Shown here: positions 1-7,867 of the stretch, one piece after another | Layout: every line of letters starts with the position of its first letter | Numbering within the stretch: the first letter of the stretch is position 1 | Assembly (NCBI GenBank): GCA_025062175.1 | Contig: JANXAX010000038.1 | Location: 1-9,537, forward strand | Origin: Anaerolineae bacterium | GTDB taxonomy: Bacteria; Chloroflexota; Anaerolineae; 4572-78; NAK82 | Direction: 5' to 3' | DNA: 9,537 nt | The notes under the pieces: model-generated | What the model was told of the DNA's origin: nothing | The model's input: only the letters and a program-made list of their open reading frames with translations | The model's database searches: none | Made by a program: the position numbers and the translations under genes

Positions 1-685
1 AGACGCGCGCCGGATGGAAGTTAAAAGGAAGAAATCCCAGGCAGGCGCCCGCTAACGCGGTGGGGAAGAGAGCAATTTCTGCTTGTCCTAGCCGAAAAGA
101 GTGAATAGCAAATAACACGGCTGCGATACATCCGACGCCGGCCGCCAACCCGTCTAGACCGTCCAGCCAGTTGACCGTGTTGATCATCCCTATCACCCAG
201 AAGAGCGTGATAGCCACCACAAGACCCCAACCCACATAGGGGACCAGATCGGGGATGATCACCAATTGGCCAGTTAGCGGGTTAGTAAAACGCTCGATGA
301 ACACCGTGCCCGCTGCCGCCACCAGAGCCACGGCTGCCTGAGCGAGAAATTGTGGCCAAGGTGGCAGCTCGCGCCGGTCGTCCCATAGACCGAAGAAGAA
401 GGCAATCCCGCTGCCCGCCAGCACCGCATACAAACGGCGCATATCCTCGGGATTTGCCGGCGGCCACAGGATCAATGCGATACCCGTCCCGCAGAAAAAG
501 GCCATGAACAACGCAATTCCCCCACTGCGGGGTGTCAACTGCGGATGAATGTGACGGCCACCGGGACGATCCACCAGCATCCAGCGACGCCCGATCCATA
601 CGCTCAGTGGTGCCATCCCCAGCGCGACGAGCAAGCTGGCCAAGAAGATCACCAGAGGAGGCAGCCAAGCGAAGTGGGCAAGCAT
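1..685 (-). CDS. MraY/WecA/TagO-family polyprenyl-phosphate sugar-1-phosphate transferase (3' end outside window)
   Basis: Integral membrane enzyme family that moves a sugar-1-phosphate (usually GlcNAc-1-P) from a UDP-sugar onto undecaprenyl or a similar phosphate, the first step of a cell-surface glycan or teichoic-type polymer. The frame is open from ATG at 685 to the window edge, giving 228 residues; the rest lies outside. An in-frame TGA at 691-689 makes this ATG the first usable start, preceded by GGTGA. Visible marks: N-terminal hydrophobic helix (about 9-28), a PRSGG motif (52-56, the family's PRxGG), the Asp dyad in GLWDD (D102, D103), a further hydrophobic helix (about 113-128), the NTVNWLDGLDGL signature (169-180) and FNFHPAR (221-227). 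The -NWLDGLDG- form resembles WecA/TagO more than MraY. The position usually held by Lys after the DD dyad is Gln112. It starts 11 nt after the mutS2 stop, so it is probably the last visible gene of the operon. Sugar specificity cannot be read from this fragment. Confidence 0.88.
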   Translation of the reverse strand, partial: MLAHFAWLPPLVIFLASLLVALGMAPLSVWIGRRWMLVDRPGGRHIHPQLTPRSGGIALFMAFFCGTGIALILWPPANPEDMRRLYAVLAGSGIAFFFGLWDDRRELPPWPQFLAQAAVALVAAAGTVFIERFTNPLTGQLVIIPDLVPYVGWGLVVAITLFWVIGMINTVNWLDGLDGLAAGVGCIAAVLFAIHSFRLGQAEIALFPTALAGACLGFLPFNFHPARV

Positions 686-696
686 ACTTCACCGGC

Positions 697-3105
697 CTAT
701 TCTATCGCCAGATAGACCACCGTGACTCCATCGCCCCCCTCACCCTCCTCACCGGGACGGAAGGAAGCGACCAAAGGATGTGCTTGTGCCACTTCGCGCA
801 CCATCTGGCGCAACACTCCACTGCCCTTGCCGTGGATGATACGCACCCAGGGCAGATTGGCGCGATAGGCCTCATCCAGATAGCGCTCCAGGCGTGATAA
901 CGCCTCCTCACTAGTGCACCCGCGCAAATCTAACTCAGCGGGCGGCATAGTGGCCAGATCGCTTAGGGAACGCGGAGTCACGCCGGGCGACGGCATGCTG
1001 GGCACCTCGGCAGCAGCCGTCTGCTTGTCCGCGGCCCGGGTGCGCAACTCCACCTGGTTGCGGCGCACCGTGGTGCGGAAACGACCCACCTGTACTTCCA
1101 CACGTCCCCGATGGCTCGCGATCACTTCGCCCAGCGCCTGGAGCGGCTGTACCCAGACGATGTCACCTGGATGTAATGGACCACGGTATGGCGCCGACAC
1201 CGGCGGAGGCGCTGGCGCCTCGCTCAGACGGGCTTCAATGGCGTCCAGCACCTCTGCAGCGTGTTGCAACGCCTTTTCTTCCTCACTCATCTTGGTTTCC
1301 AACTGCCATGGAGGACGCTTGGGCAGCTGGGCACGCAACGCCTCCAACTCCTGACGCACCGCTGCTAGCTCACGGCGCGCCTCGGCGCGTGCGGTGTTCA
1401 AGATGTCACGTCGTTCGGCCTCGATGCGTGCCAGACGCTGACGTAATTCTTCAGATTGTGCCTCCAGCCGAAGACGCAGTGCCTCGGCAGCAGCGCGTTC
1501 ACGCTGTGCCACCGCCAAGGTGGATTGAATATCGTGCAGCACGGCTTCTACCTGGCGCACATTTGGCGCGATCATCGCCTGTGCTGCTTCGACGATGCGC
1601 GCATCCAACCCCAGACGCCGCGCAATCGCAAATGCGTTCGAGTGTCCGGGCAGACCGATGCTGAGACGATATGTCGGTGCTAGGGTTTCCGAGTCAAACT
1701 CGACACTTGCGTTGGTCACCCCTGGTGTCTGATGGGCATACCATTTCAGCTCGGGGTAGTGGGTGGCCACAAACGTGGTGACGCCGCGCTCGCGCAGATG
1801 TTCCAGGATGGCACGTGCCAGGGCGGAACCCTCTAAGGGGTCGGTGCCGGCGCCCAGCTCATCCAGAACCACCAACGAGCGTTGAGTACAATGTTGCAAG
1901 ATATACACGATGTTGGTGAGGTGACCCGAAAAGGTGGAAAGCGACTGCTCGATCGACTGTTCATCACCGATGTCGGCATAGACGGCATCGTAAAAGGGCA
2001 GTTGTGAGCTTTCAGATGCTGGGATGTGCAGACCGGCTTGAGCCATGCATACCAGCAGGCCAATGGTCTTCAATGTTACCGTCTTGCCGCCGGTGTTGGG
2101 GCCCGTGATCACCAAGATGAATGTCTGGGGCTGCAATACGACATCGATGGGTACCACGGTATGGGGATCAAGCAGAGGATGTCGTGCGCCCAGCAAGCGA
2201 AACGGGGGACGTGGATCTCCGTCCGCCCATTGAGCCGGCACCGCGTTCAGCTCCTCAGCATAATGCGCTTTGGCGAACGCCAGGTCTAGTTCGGCCAGCG
2301 CCTGCAAGGTTTCCTGGATGGGCTCTGCCACAGCAGCGACCTGCTGGCTGAGGCGCGCCAGAACGCGCTGTACCTCCTGTTCCTCTTCCACTTCTAATTG
2401 GCGCAGCTGATTATTGAGCTCCACCGTCGCCATCGGTTCAATGAATAGGGTGGCGCCACTGGCGCTCTGGTCATGGATAATCCCACGGATGCGGCCCTTA
2501 AACTCAGCGCGCAACGGGATGACATAACGCCCCTGGCGCTGGGTGATGAGAGGTTCTTGGAGGTAGGCGCTGTTCTCCGGGGTATGTAAAATCTGTTCCA
2601 AGCGCGCGATCAAGCGCTGGCGCACCAGCTCCAGCTCGCGGCGGATGCGCAACAGGTTGGGACTGGCCTCGTCCAGCACGCTCCCATTAGGATGAATGCA
2701 ACGCCCGATCTCCTGTACTAATTCGGGACACTCGTGCAAGTGTGTCGCCAACTCGGCCAGGAGGGGGATGCGCTCGGCATAGGGGAGCACACTACGTTTC
2801 AACGTATAGGCGCTCAACAGCGTTTGACGCACGTCCAGCAACTCGACGGGTAACAGGATAGCCGAGAGAAGTGCCTGTTGGATGATAGGACGAATATCGC
2901 GCGCACCGCCGACGCTGAGAGTAGGACGTACGCTGAGCAACCACCGCGCTTCGCTCGTTTCCTGCTGCCGCCGACGTGCCTCGGATAGGTTGTCACAGGG
3001 TCTTAGCTCCAGGGCACGCTCACGTCCAAGCACAAAACGCGTGTGACGTGCCAGGCGCTCGAGCACCTTGGGAAACTCAAGGGTAGCAAGATGTTTGGGA
3101 TCCAC
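697..3105 (-). CDS. mutS2: MutS2 endonuclease/ATPase with C-terminal Smr domain
   Basis: MutS2 is a cytoplasmic homodimeric ATPase related to MutS but lacking the mismatch-recognition domains. In different bacteria it suppresses homologous recombination or splits collided ribosomes. The 802-residue product has the usual length (about 780-800). Order of parts: N-terminal lever/core region (about 1-300); ATPase with Walker A GPNTGGKT (335-342), an STFSGHL segment (390-396), Walker B LVVLDELGAGTDP (411-423) and ATHYPELK (447-454); a charged coiled coil (about 510-630); a small beta-rich KOW-like segment (about 645-690); and an Smr domain (about 722-802) with LDLRG (725-729) and HGKG (758-761), so the nuclease-type motifs are intact. 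Start is GTG at 3105: an in-frame TGA sits two codons upstream, and the protein's first eleven residues line up with the start of known MutS2 proteins. It lies 14 nt after cvpA, the same order seen in Firmicutes (cvpA-mutS2). Confidence 0.97.
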   Translation of the reverse strand: MDPKHLATLEFPKVLERLARHTRFVLGRERALELRPCDNLSEARRRQQETSEARWLLSVRPTLSVGGARDIRPIIQQALLSAILLPVELLDVRQTLLSAYTLKRSVLPYAERIPLLAELATHLHECPELVQEIGRCIHPNGSVLDEASPNLLRIRRELELVRQRLIARLEQILHTPENSAYLQEPLITQRQGRYVIPLRAEFKGRIRGIIHDQSASGATLFIEPMATVELNNQLRQLEVEEEQEVQRVLARLSQQVAAVAEPIQETLQALAELDLAFAKAHYAEELNAVPAQWADGDPRPPFRLLGARHPLLDPHTVVPIDVVLQPQTFILVITGPNTGGKTVTLKTIGLLVCMAQAGLHIPASESSQLPFYDAVYADIGDEQSIEQSLSTFSGHLTNIVYILQHCTQRSLVVLDELGAGTDPLEGSALARAILEHLRERGVTTFVATHYPELKWYAHQTPGVTNASVEFDSETLAPTYRLSIGLPGHSNAFAIARRLGLDARIVEAAQAMIAPNVRQVEAVLHDIQSTLAVAQRERAAAEALRLRLEAQSEELRQRLARIEAERRDILNTARAEARRELAAVRQELEALRAQLPKRPPWQLETKMSEEEKALQHAAEVLDAIEARLSEAPAPPPVSAPYRGPLHPGDIVWVQPLQALGEVIASHRGRVEVQVGRFRTTVRRNQVELRTRAADKQTAAAEVPSMPSPGVTPRSLSDLATMPPAELDLRGCTSEEALSRLERYLDEAYRANLPWVRIIHGKGSGVLRQMVREVAQAHPLVASFRPGEEGEGGDGVTVVYLAIE

Positions 3106-3111
3106 TCCTCA
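3106..3111 (-). promoter_or_regulatory. Shine-Dalgarno-like TGAGGA abutting the mutS2 GTG start
   Basis: The only purine-rich SD-like stretch before mutS2 is TGAGGA, directly touching the GTG at 3105-3103 with no spacer. A normal spacer is 5-9 nt. No better site lies in the 14-nt gap after the cvpA stop (3122-3120). Translation may therefore depend on coupling to cvpA. The TGA inside this hexamer is also the in-frame stop that fixes the mutS2 start. Confidence 0.45.
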
Positions 3112-3119
3112 GGGCACGC

Positions 3120-3749
3120 TTATGGCATCAAAATCCGCAAGAAGATACCGGGCACTTCACCACCCGGCAGCCAGATGCGCACCGCCCGGTATAACCCATA
3201 CAGCACGATGTTGAACATAGGGAGAAGAGAGGAGGTGCGCAGTTGATCGCGCAAGTTGGCACCGAGCGTCCCCGGCATGACTTCGGCAAAGGTGAGAAAC
3301 TGTAACACGCCCAGCACCAAACTAAGCGCCGCTGCGGTGACCATCAAGCCCACCATAAAGCCGATCAAAGTGGTGAGCGGTCCGATCAGCAAACGCTGCA
3401 TCCATATCTGCCAGCCTGCATTTCTCAGTTCGGCGAGGGAGATATTTCCCCGTCGGCGACGCTCCTCCGGCGGGATGTTCGCCAAGTGGACAAACACATT
3501 GGTACCTCCGAACACGATGAACAGGACGACAGTAAACGCCAAAGCCTGGCCGCCTATCAGGGAGAACGCTGGCACTAGATCAAGAAAGAAGTATCCCAGC
3601 GGCTGGTATGTCATCAGCGCGATGATCAAGGCGATGTACAGGCTGAAGATCCATATCAACAGACGCCCCATTCCTTGTAGGGCGCCCCAAGTAGCGCCCA
3701 CCAGCAGCACCATGATCAACAAATAGTCGAAGGCATTCAAAACGATCAT
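3120..3749 (-). CDS. cvpA: CvpA-family integral membrane protein
   Basis: A 209-residue, strongly hydrophobic protein. The family is named for a role in colicin V export in E. coli; its biochemical function is not settled, and it often sits beside mutS2 in Gram-positive bacteria, as here. Predicted membrane helices by eye: about 8-25, 28-48, 66-86 and a long stretch at 118-150, with an Arg-rich polar loop (PPEERRRRGN, 93-102) between the third and fourth. A weakly hydrophobic segment around 173-192 may be amphipathic. Family features include the N-terminal NAFDYLLIMVLLVGATWGALQG-type helix with a Gly-rich turn. The start ATG overlaps the hutH stop as ATGA (3749-3746) and is preceded by GGAGG at 3 nt inside a longer GGAGGAGGGAGG run at the end of hutH, so it is translationally coupled to hutH. 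The stop is TAA at 3122-3120. The family call is good; the cellular role is unknown. Confidence 0.82.
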   Translation of the reverse strand: MIVLNAFDYLLIMVLLVGATWGALQGMGRLLIWIFSLYIALIIALMTYQPLGYFFLDLVPAFSLIGGQALAFTVVLFIVFGGTNVFVHLANIPPEERRRRGNISLAELRNAGWQIWMQRLLIGPLTTLIGFMVGLMVTAAALSLVLGVLQFLTFAEVMPGTLGANLRDQLRTSSLLPMFNIVLYGLYRAVRIWLPGGEVPGIFLRILMP

Positions 3750-5317
3750 GCGCCTCCCTCCTCCGCTAACGCCGTGGAGACGGCATGCACCAATGTTCTC
3801 TCCGCGATCAGACGTCGCACGGCCTCAATATAGGGGTACATCACGGCATCTTGTTCCAGAAAAGGTACTTCGCGGCGCAGCAGCTCATAAGCCACGCGGG
3901 TGCCGCGTCCCAGACGCGCGGCAGCGCCCAGCTGGGCACGCCGAAAATCGATCCCCTGCGCGGCGGCGAAGAGCTCCAATGCCAAAATGCGCTCCAGGTT
4001 GTCGAGCACCTGCCACACCTTGCGCGCAGCGGTACATCCCATACTGACATGATCTTCGACGTTGGCCGAAGTCGGGATGGTGTCCACGCTGGCAGGATGG
4101 GCCAACACCTTGTTCTCCGATGCAAGGGCTGCGGCCGTGTATTGCACCAGCATAAAGCCAGAATTGAGCCCGCCATGCTTGACCAGGAAAGCGGGCAACA
4201 CATGGGCGTTGCTCGCCTCGTCGGTCAGGCGGGCAATGCGCCGTTCGGAGATATTGCCCAGCTCAGTGAGCGCCATCGCCAGATAGTCCATCGCGATGGC
4301 AACGATCTCGCCGTGGAAATTGCCACCTGAGATAATATCCACCCTCCCCGTCTCGTCGAAGAAGATGAGCGGGTTATCGGTGGCAGAATTAAGCTCGATA
4401 TCCACCACCCAGCGCGCATAGGCGATAGCGTCGCGTGCCGCGCCGTGCACCTGAGGGATGCAACGCAGGGTGTAAGCGTCCTGGACGTGTTGCGGGTCAT
4501 GATGATGCACAAAATCACTCTCGGCGAGCAAACGCCGCAAATACCGCGCGCACTCCACCTGGCGAGGATGAGGACGCACCGCCTGGATGCGTTCATCGAA
4601 GGCGCGCAAGGTGCCATCCAATGCTTCTAGGCTGAGACAGCCAGCCACATCCGCAACCGTGCTTAACATCTCGGCACGTTCCACCGCCAGTGCACCGAGT
4701 GCGCACATCACTGCCGTGCCATTGGTGAGTGCCAAGCCCTCCTTGGCAGCAAGCGTCGTCGGGGTCAGGCCAGCGCGTCGGAGCGCTTCACCACCTGGGA
4801 GAATTTGCCCCTGATATTCTGCCTCGCCCTCACCCAGCAACACCAGCGCCATATGGGCCAAAGGGGCTAAGTCCCCGCTGGCGCCAAGTGATCCTTGACT
4901 GGGCACGACCGGGTGTACACCCGTATTGAGCATCGCCAACAGCAGCTGCAACGTCTCCAGGCGGATCCCGGAATACCCTTTGGCCAAGGTGTTGGCACGT
5001 ACCAACATCATAGCCCGCACCACCGCACGGCTGAACGGTTCGCCTACCCCAACGGCATGGCTCATCAGAATATTACGCTGCAGCTGCTCCACCTGCCCGG
5101 GCGGGATGATGCGATCCTTAAAAGCACCAAAACCGGTGGTGATGCCATAAGCGATCTCACCCCGTTGCACCAAAGCGGCGACCGCCTGCTCAGCACGCCG
5201 TACCCGAGCGATGGCGGTGGGGGTGAGGGCCACACAAGGTGACCCCGGCGTCCCATACGCCACCTTCACAACTTGCTCGATGCTCAGCTCGTCTCCGTTG
5301 AGGAAAATGGTCTCCAT
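3746..5317 (-). CDS. hutH: Histidine ammonia-lyase (histidase), MIO enzyme
   Basis: Cytoplasmic enzyme, homotetrameric in the family, converting L-histidine to trans-urocanate and ammonia. The product has 523 residues, close to the usual 500-515. The ASG triad that cyclises to the MIO cofactor is in GSLGASGDLAPLAH (A146-S147-G148). Other active-site features: catalytic Tyr in YGITTGFG (Y57), Ser86-His87 in MSHAVGVG, Asn200 in ALTNGT, Gln279/Tyr282/Arg285 in VQDAYTLRC, Phe334 in GGNFHGE, and Glu421 in ANVEDHVSMG. From memory of the family, the Ser-His pair and this Glu favour histidine over tyrosine or phenylalanine as substrate. The residue before that Glu is Val420, where many HALs have Gln. 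The ATG at 5317 follows the degV stop by 6 nt; a GAGGA lies 13 nt upstream, rather far. No hutU, hutI or hutG is visible, which is unusual. A related MIO lyase or mutase is possible but less likely. Confidence 0.93.
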   Translation of the reverse strand: METIFLNGDELSIEQVVKVAYGTPGSPCVALTPTAIARVRRAEQAVAALVQRGEIAYGITTGFGAFKDRIIPPGQVEQLQRNILMSHAVGVGEPFSRAVVRAMMLVRANTLAKGYSGIRLETLQLLLAMLNTGVHPVVPSQGSLGASGDLAPLAHMALVLLGEGEAEYQGQILPGGEALRRAGLTPTTLAAKEGLALTNGTAVMCALGALAVERAEMLSTVADVAGCLSLEALDGTLRAFDERIQAVRPHPRQVECARYLRRLLAESDFVHHHDPQHVQDAYTLRCIPQVHGAARDAIAYARWVVDIELNSATDNPLIFFDETGRVDIISGGNFHGEIVAIAMDYLAMALTELGNISERRIARLTDEASNAHVLPAFLVKHGGLNSGFMLVQYTAAALASENKVLAHPASVDTIPTSANVEDHVSMGCTAARKVWQVLDNLERILALELFAAAQGIDFRRAQLGAAARLGRGTRVAYELLRREVPFLEQDAVMYPYIEAVRRLIAERTLVHAVSTALAEEGGA

Positions 5318-5323
5318 ACCCGG

Positions 5324-6163
5324 CTATGCTTCCTCATACACTACCACTCCTGTGGCCGCCGGCCCAATATGGCTCGCCAGGACCGGATCGTACTGAATAA
5401 TGGGGAAGGCGACCGAGGGGAAGATGGCCTCAAGACGTGCTAGGAGCATTTTTGTCTCCTGGCTGGGCGTGAGATGTCGTTGTAGAATGGCCGCCTGTTT
5501 AACCTCGGAAAATTCGGCGACAAACTCGTATAGCTTCTCCACGGCCCTTTCATGAGTGCGCACCTTCTCGAGTGCCATCAGACGCCCATCTTCCAAGAAG
5601 AGGATCGGTTTGATATTCAACAAAGATCCCAGCAGGGCTTGGGAGGCGGTCAAATAACGGTTGCGTTGCAAGCTTTCCAGGTCCGCAGTATAGAAAACCA
5701 TATAGAGGTGTGCGATGATCTTGCGCATTGCGCGCACAATTTCATCCAGACGGGCGCCTTGGGCAGCCATACGCGCTGCGTGCGTCGCAAGGATGCCCAA
5801 CCCCAGCGAACTGCTCAACGAATCCAGTACTACGATCTCAGCACGACCCAGCACATTTCGGCTGGCACGCTGGGCATTTGCCAGAGCGTGACTCAGCTTG
5901 CCAGACACGTGAATAGACAGAATCTGATCCGTGCGAGCGCTTAGCTGGGCATATACACGCTGGAATTGTTCCACCTCGGGCGGAAGGACCGATACGGAGG
6001 CATAGTCGCGTTCCAACGCTTGAAAGAATTCCTCGCGCGTAATGTCTATCCCATCGCGGTAACGCTTCTCCCCGATCTGGATTGTAAACGGCAACACTGT
6101 GATGCCTGCTTTGTTCCCCTCGAGATACGCCATGCTATCGGTGACAACCGCAACTCGCCCCAT
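5324..6163 (-). CDS. degV: DegV-family fatty-acid-binding protein (FakB-like)
   Basis: DegV/FakB proteins bind one fatty acid in a buried pocket and present its carboxyl group to FakA for phosphorylation; the acyl phosphate then feeds phospholipid synthesis. The 279-residue length is typical. Motifs: VTDS near the N-terminus (7-10), a shortened TSxPS-like segment (SVLPP, 58-62), HVSGKLS (85-91), DSLSSSLGLG (114-123), LLNIKPIL followed by EDG (181-193), and HIGPAATG (265-272). Putative head-group contacts, placed by memory of FakB structures: Ser58, Ser91, an Arg at 167 or 169, and His265. Two odd points: the usual LSGTY reads LSHAL (90-94), and the YLxxGGRI-type loop reads LQRNRYL (165-171). 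The gene sits 9 nt after the fakA-like gene and 6 nt before hutH. Start is ATG at 6163, with GGAG about 12 nt upstream. The bound lipid cannot be predicted. Confidence 0.92.
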   Translation of the reverse strand: MGRVAVVTDSMAYLEGNKAGITVLPFTIQIGEKRYRDGIDITREEFFQALERDYASVSVLPPEVEQFQRVYAQLSARTDQILSIHVSGKLSHALANAQRASRNVLGRAEIVVLDSLSSSLGLGILATHAARMAAQGARLDEIVRAMRKIIAHLYMVFYTADLESLQRNRYLTASQALLGSLLNIKPILFLEDGRLMALEKVRTHERAVEKLYEFVAEFSEVKQAAILQRHLTPSQETKMLLARLEAIFPSVAFPIIQYDPVLASHIGPAATGVVVYEEA

Positions 6164-6172
6164 AGTGTCACG

Positions 6173-7867
6173 TTACTCCAGAGAGATAATATAGTGATAG
6201 TGCGGCTGACCTCCCTCGTGTACCTCGACCGAGAGGTGCGGATAGCGCGCGCGGATCGTTTCAGCCAGCTCCATCGCGGTTGTCGAGTCCACCTCCTGCC
6301 CGAAGTAAACGGTGGCGAGGCTGTGTTCTGGCATCAGACCATGTTCCAGCGTTTGGAGAGTCACCGCCGTCATTTCCGTCCCGCTGGCAACCAAAGTTTC
6401 ATCCAGCAGGCCGATGATATCTCCGCGCGTGACCCTCATCCCATTCGCCTGGCTCGAGCGCACCGCACGCGTGATTTCAATCGTACGCACCTTGGCGGCA
6501 CTGCGTGTCATACGTGCTTGATTGGTCTCAAGGTTCGCCTGATAATTGAAATCCAATAACGCAGCAATGCCCTGTGGAATGCTGCGCGTCGGTACCACTA
6601 GGGCTTGCTTAGAGGAAAGCCGGCATGCCTGTTCCGCTGCCGCGATCACATTGCCGTTGTTAGGCAACACCAAAACCTTGTTGGCACGGGTCGCCTCGAT
6701 AGCGGAGAGAATTTCCTGAATGCTGGGATTCATCGTCTGACCGCCCGGGATGACGTGGCTCACTCCCAGACTTTCCATAATACGTGTAAGACCCTCGCCG
6801 GAGGCGACGGACACGATCGCGATCTCCGCGACATCCTCGCCAGTGGTCCTTTGCCGCTGCACAAAATGCTGATATTGTGCTTGCATGTTTTCGACCACCA
6901 CATCGGACAGGGTGCCCTTGCCAGCCCCGTAGCTGAGCGGGCGACCAGGGTCGTGTGTGTGGATGTGCACCTTAACCAGTCGCGCGTCACCCACCACCAG
7001 CACGCTGTCACCCATCCTTTCCAGATCGTGCCGCAACTGCTCCACGTCTAACCGTTCCCCGTGGATGAGGAACTGAACATCATAGCCATAGCCAGCCTCT
7101 GGTTCACGGAGATGGAACGGTGTCTTGGCGATACTTTCCTCGACGAGCAGTGCATCGGTCTCGACCGGTTCACCGCGCAGGAAACGTACCATCCCTTCTA
7201 AGAGATACACCAGTCCCTGCCCACCTGCATCCACCACACCCGCTTCCCTCAACACCGGCAGCATTTCGGGCGTGCGCCGGTTGGTCTCACGCGCGTCCTC
7301 GACCGCCTTGCTCAGCACGGTCAGGATATCATCGGTGTGGGTGCTGCTGGCACGGATCGATTCCGCTATAGTGCGCATTACGGTGAGGATGGTGCCTTCC
7401 ACCGGCCGGATAATGCCTCGCAATGCGGTCTCATACGCCTCTTGCACCGCCACGGCCAGGTCGCGAACTGAGAAGTCTTTCTTATCGGCCAGTCCATGGG
7501 CCAGGCCACGCAGAATTTGAGAGAGGATCACACCCGAGTTTCCCCGTGCCCCCATCAGCCCTCCCCGTGCCAGGGCCTGGGCCACGCTAGCCGCAGAACC
7601 GTCCGCACTGGTTTCTACTTCTGCCAGCGCGGCCGCCATCGTGAGGGCCATGTTGGTGCCGGTGTCGCCATCGGGCACGGGAAAGACATTCAGGGCGTTG
7701 ACTTCCGCTACGTGACGCTGCAACCACTCACCTGCCGCTTTCATAGCTTGGCGCAGACCATGACCGTCGCATACGCGAACCTGTCCGTTCCCATCCGACA
7801 CCTTGGTGCGCATCGATGAACGTGCCACTCGTGTTCTGCGTCTCTCCATCTCAACTGGTCTTGTCAC
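6173..7867 (-). CDS. fakA: FakA-like DAK2/DhaL-domain fatty acid kinase
   Basis: The ATP-dependent kinase subunit of the FakA-FakB system (YloV family), which phosphorylates fatty acid held by a DegV/FakB protein. Order of parts in 564 residues: N-terminal DhaL nucleotide-binding domain (about 35-230) with NVFPVPDGDTGTNM (60-73; D66 and D68 are the expected Mg-ATP ligands), GARGNSGVILSQ (106-117) and DAGGQG (213-218); a middle domain (about 245-340); and a C-terminal domain (about 345-564) with GGQTMNPS (375-382), LPNNGN (401-406) and a closing VHEGGQPHYHYIISLE (549-564). All are hallmarks of the family, and the length is close to the usual 545-560. The frame begins at GTG 7867, overlapping the Asp23 stop as GTGA, with AGGA 9 nt upstream. 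This gives an Arg-rich extension (about residues 7-20) before the domain. ATG at 7849 or 7813 are alternative starts with poorer upstream sites. The adjacent degV gene is the likely partner. Confidence 0.93.
   Translation of the reverse strand: MTRPVEMERRRTRVARSSMRTKVSDGNGQVRVCDGHGLRQAMKAAGEWLQRHVAEVNALNVFPVPDGDTGTNMALTMAAALAEVETSADGSAASVAQALARGGLMGARGNSGVILSQILRGLAHGLADKKDFSVRDLAVAVQEAYETALRGIIRPVEGTILTVMRTIAESIRASSTHTDDILTVLSKAVEDARETNRRTPEMLPVLREAGVVDAGGQGLVYLLEGMVRFLRGEPVETDALLVEESIAKTPFHLREPEAGYGYDVQFLIHGERLDVEQLRHDLERMGDSVLVVGDARLVKVHIHTHDPGRPLSYGAGKGTLSDVVVENMQAQYQHFVQRQRTTGEDVAEIAIVSVASGEGLTRIMESLGVSHVIPGGQTMNPSIQEILSAIEATRANKVLVLPNNGNVIAAAEQACRLSSKQALVVPTRSIPQGIAALLDFNYQANLETNQARMTRSAAKVRTIEITRAVRSSQANGMRVTRGDIIGLLDETLVASGTEMTAVTLQTLEHGLMPEHSLATVYFGQEVDSTTAMELAETIRARYPHLSVEVHEGGQPHYHYIISLE

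Noticed and set aside
282..692. 136-codon minus-strand frame starting GTG at 692
   Set aside because: It is the neighbouring frame of the transferase gene; the frame from ATG 685 carries all the family motifs.
3785..4330. 181-codon plus-strand frame opposite hutH
   Set aside because: Antisense shadow of the conserved C-terminal half of hutH; no motif and no supporting context.
5552..6559. Long plus-strand open frames (130 and 197 codons) opposite degV and fakA
   Set aside because: They lie wholly antisense to well-conserved genes, show no recognisable domain or membrane pattern, and have compositions expected of the reverse complement of coding DNA.
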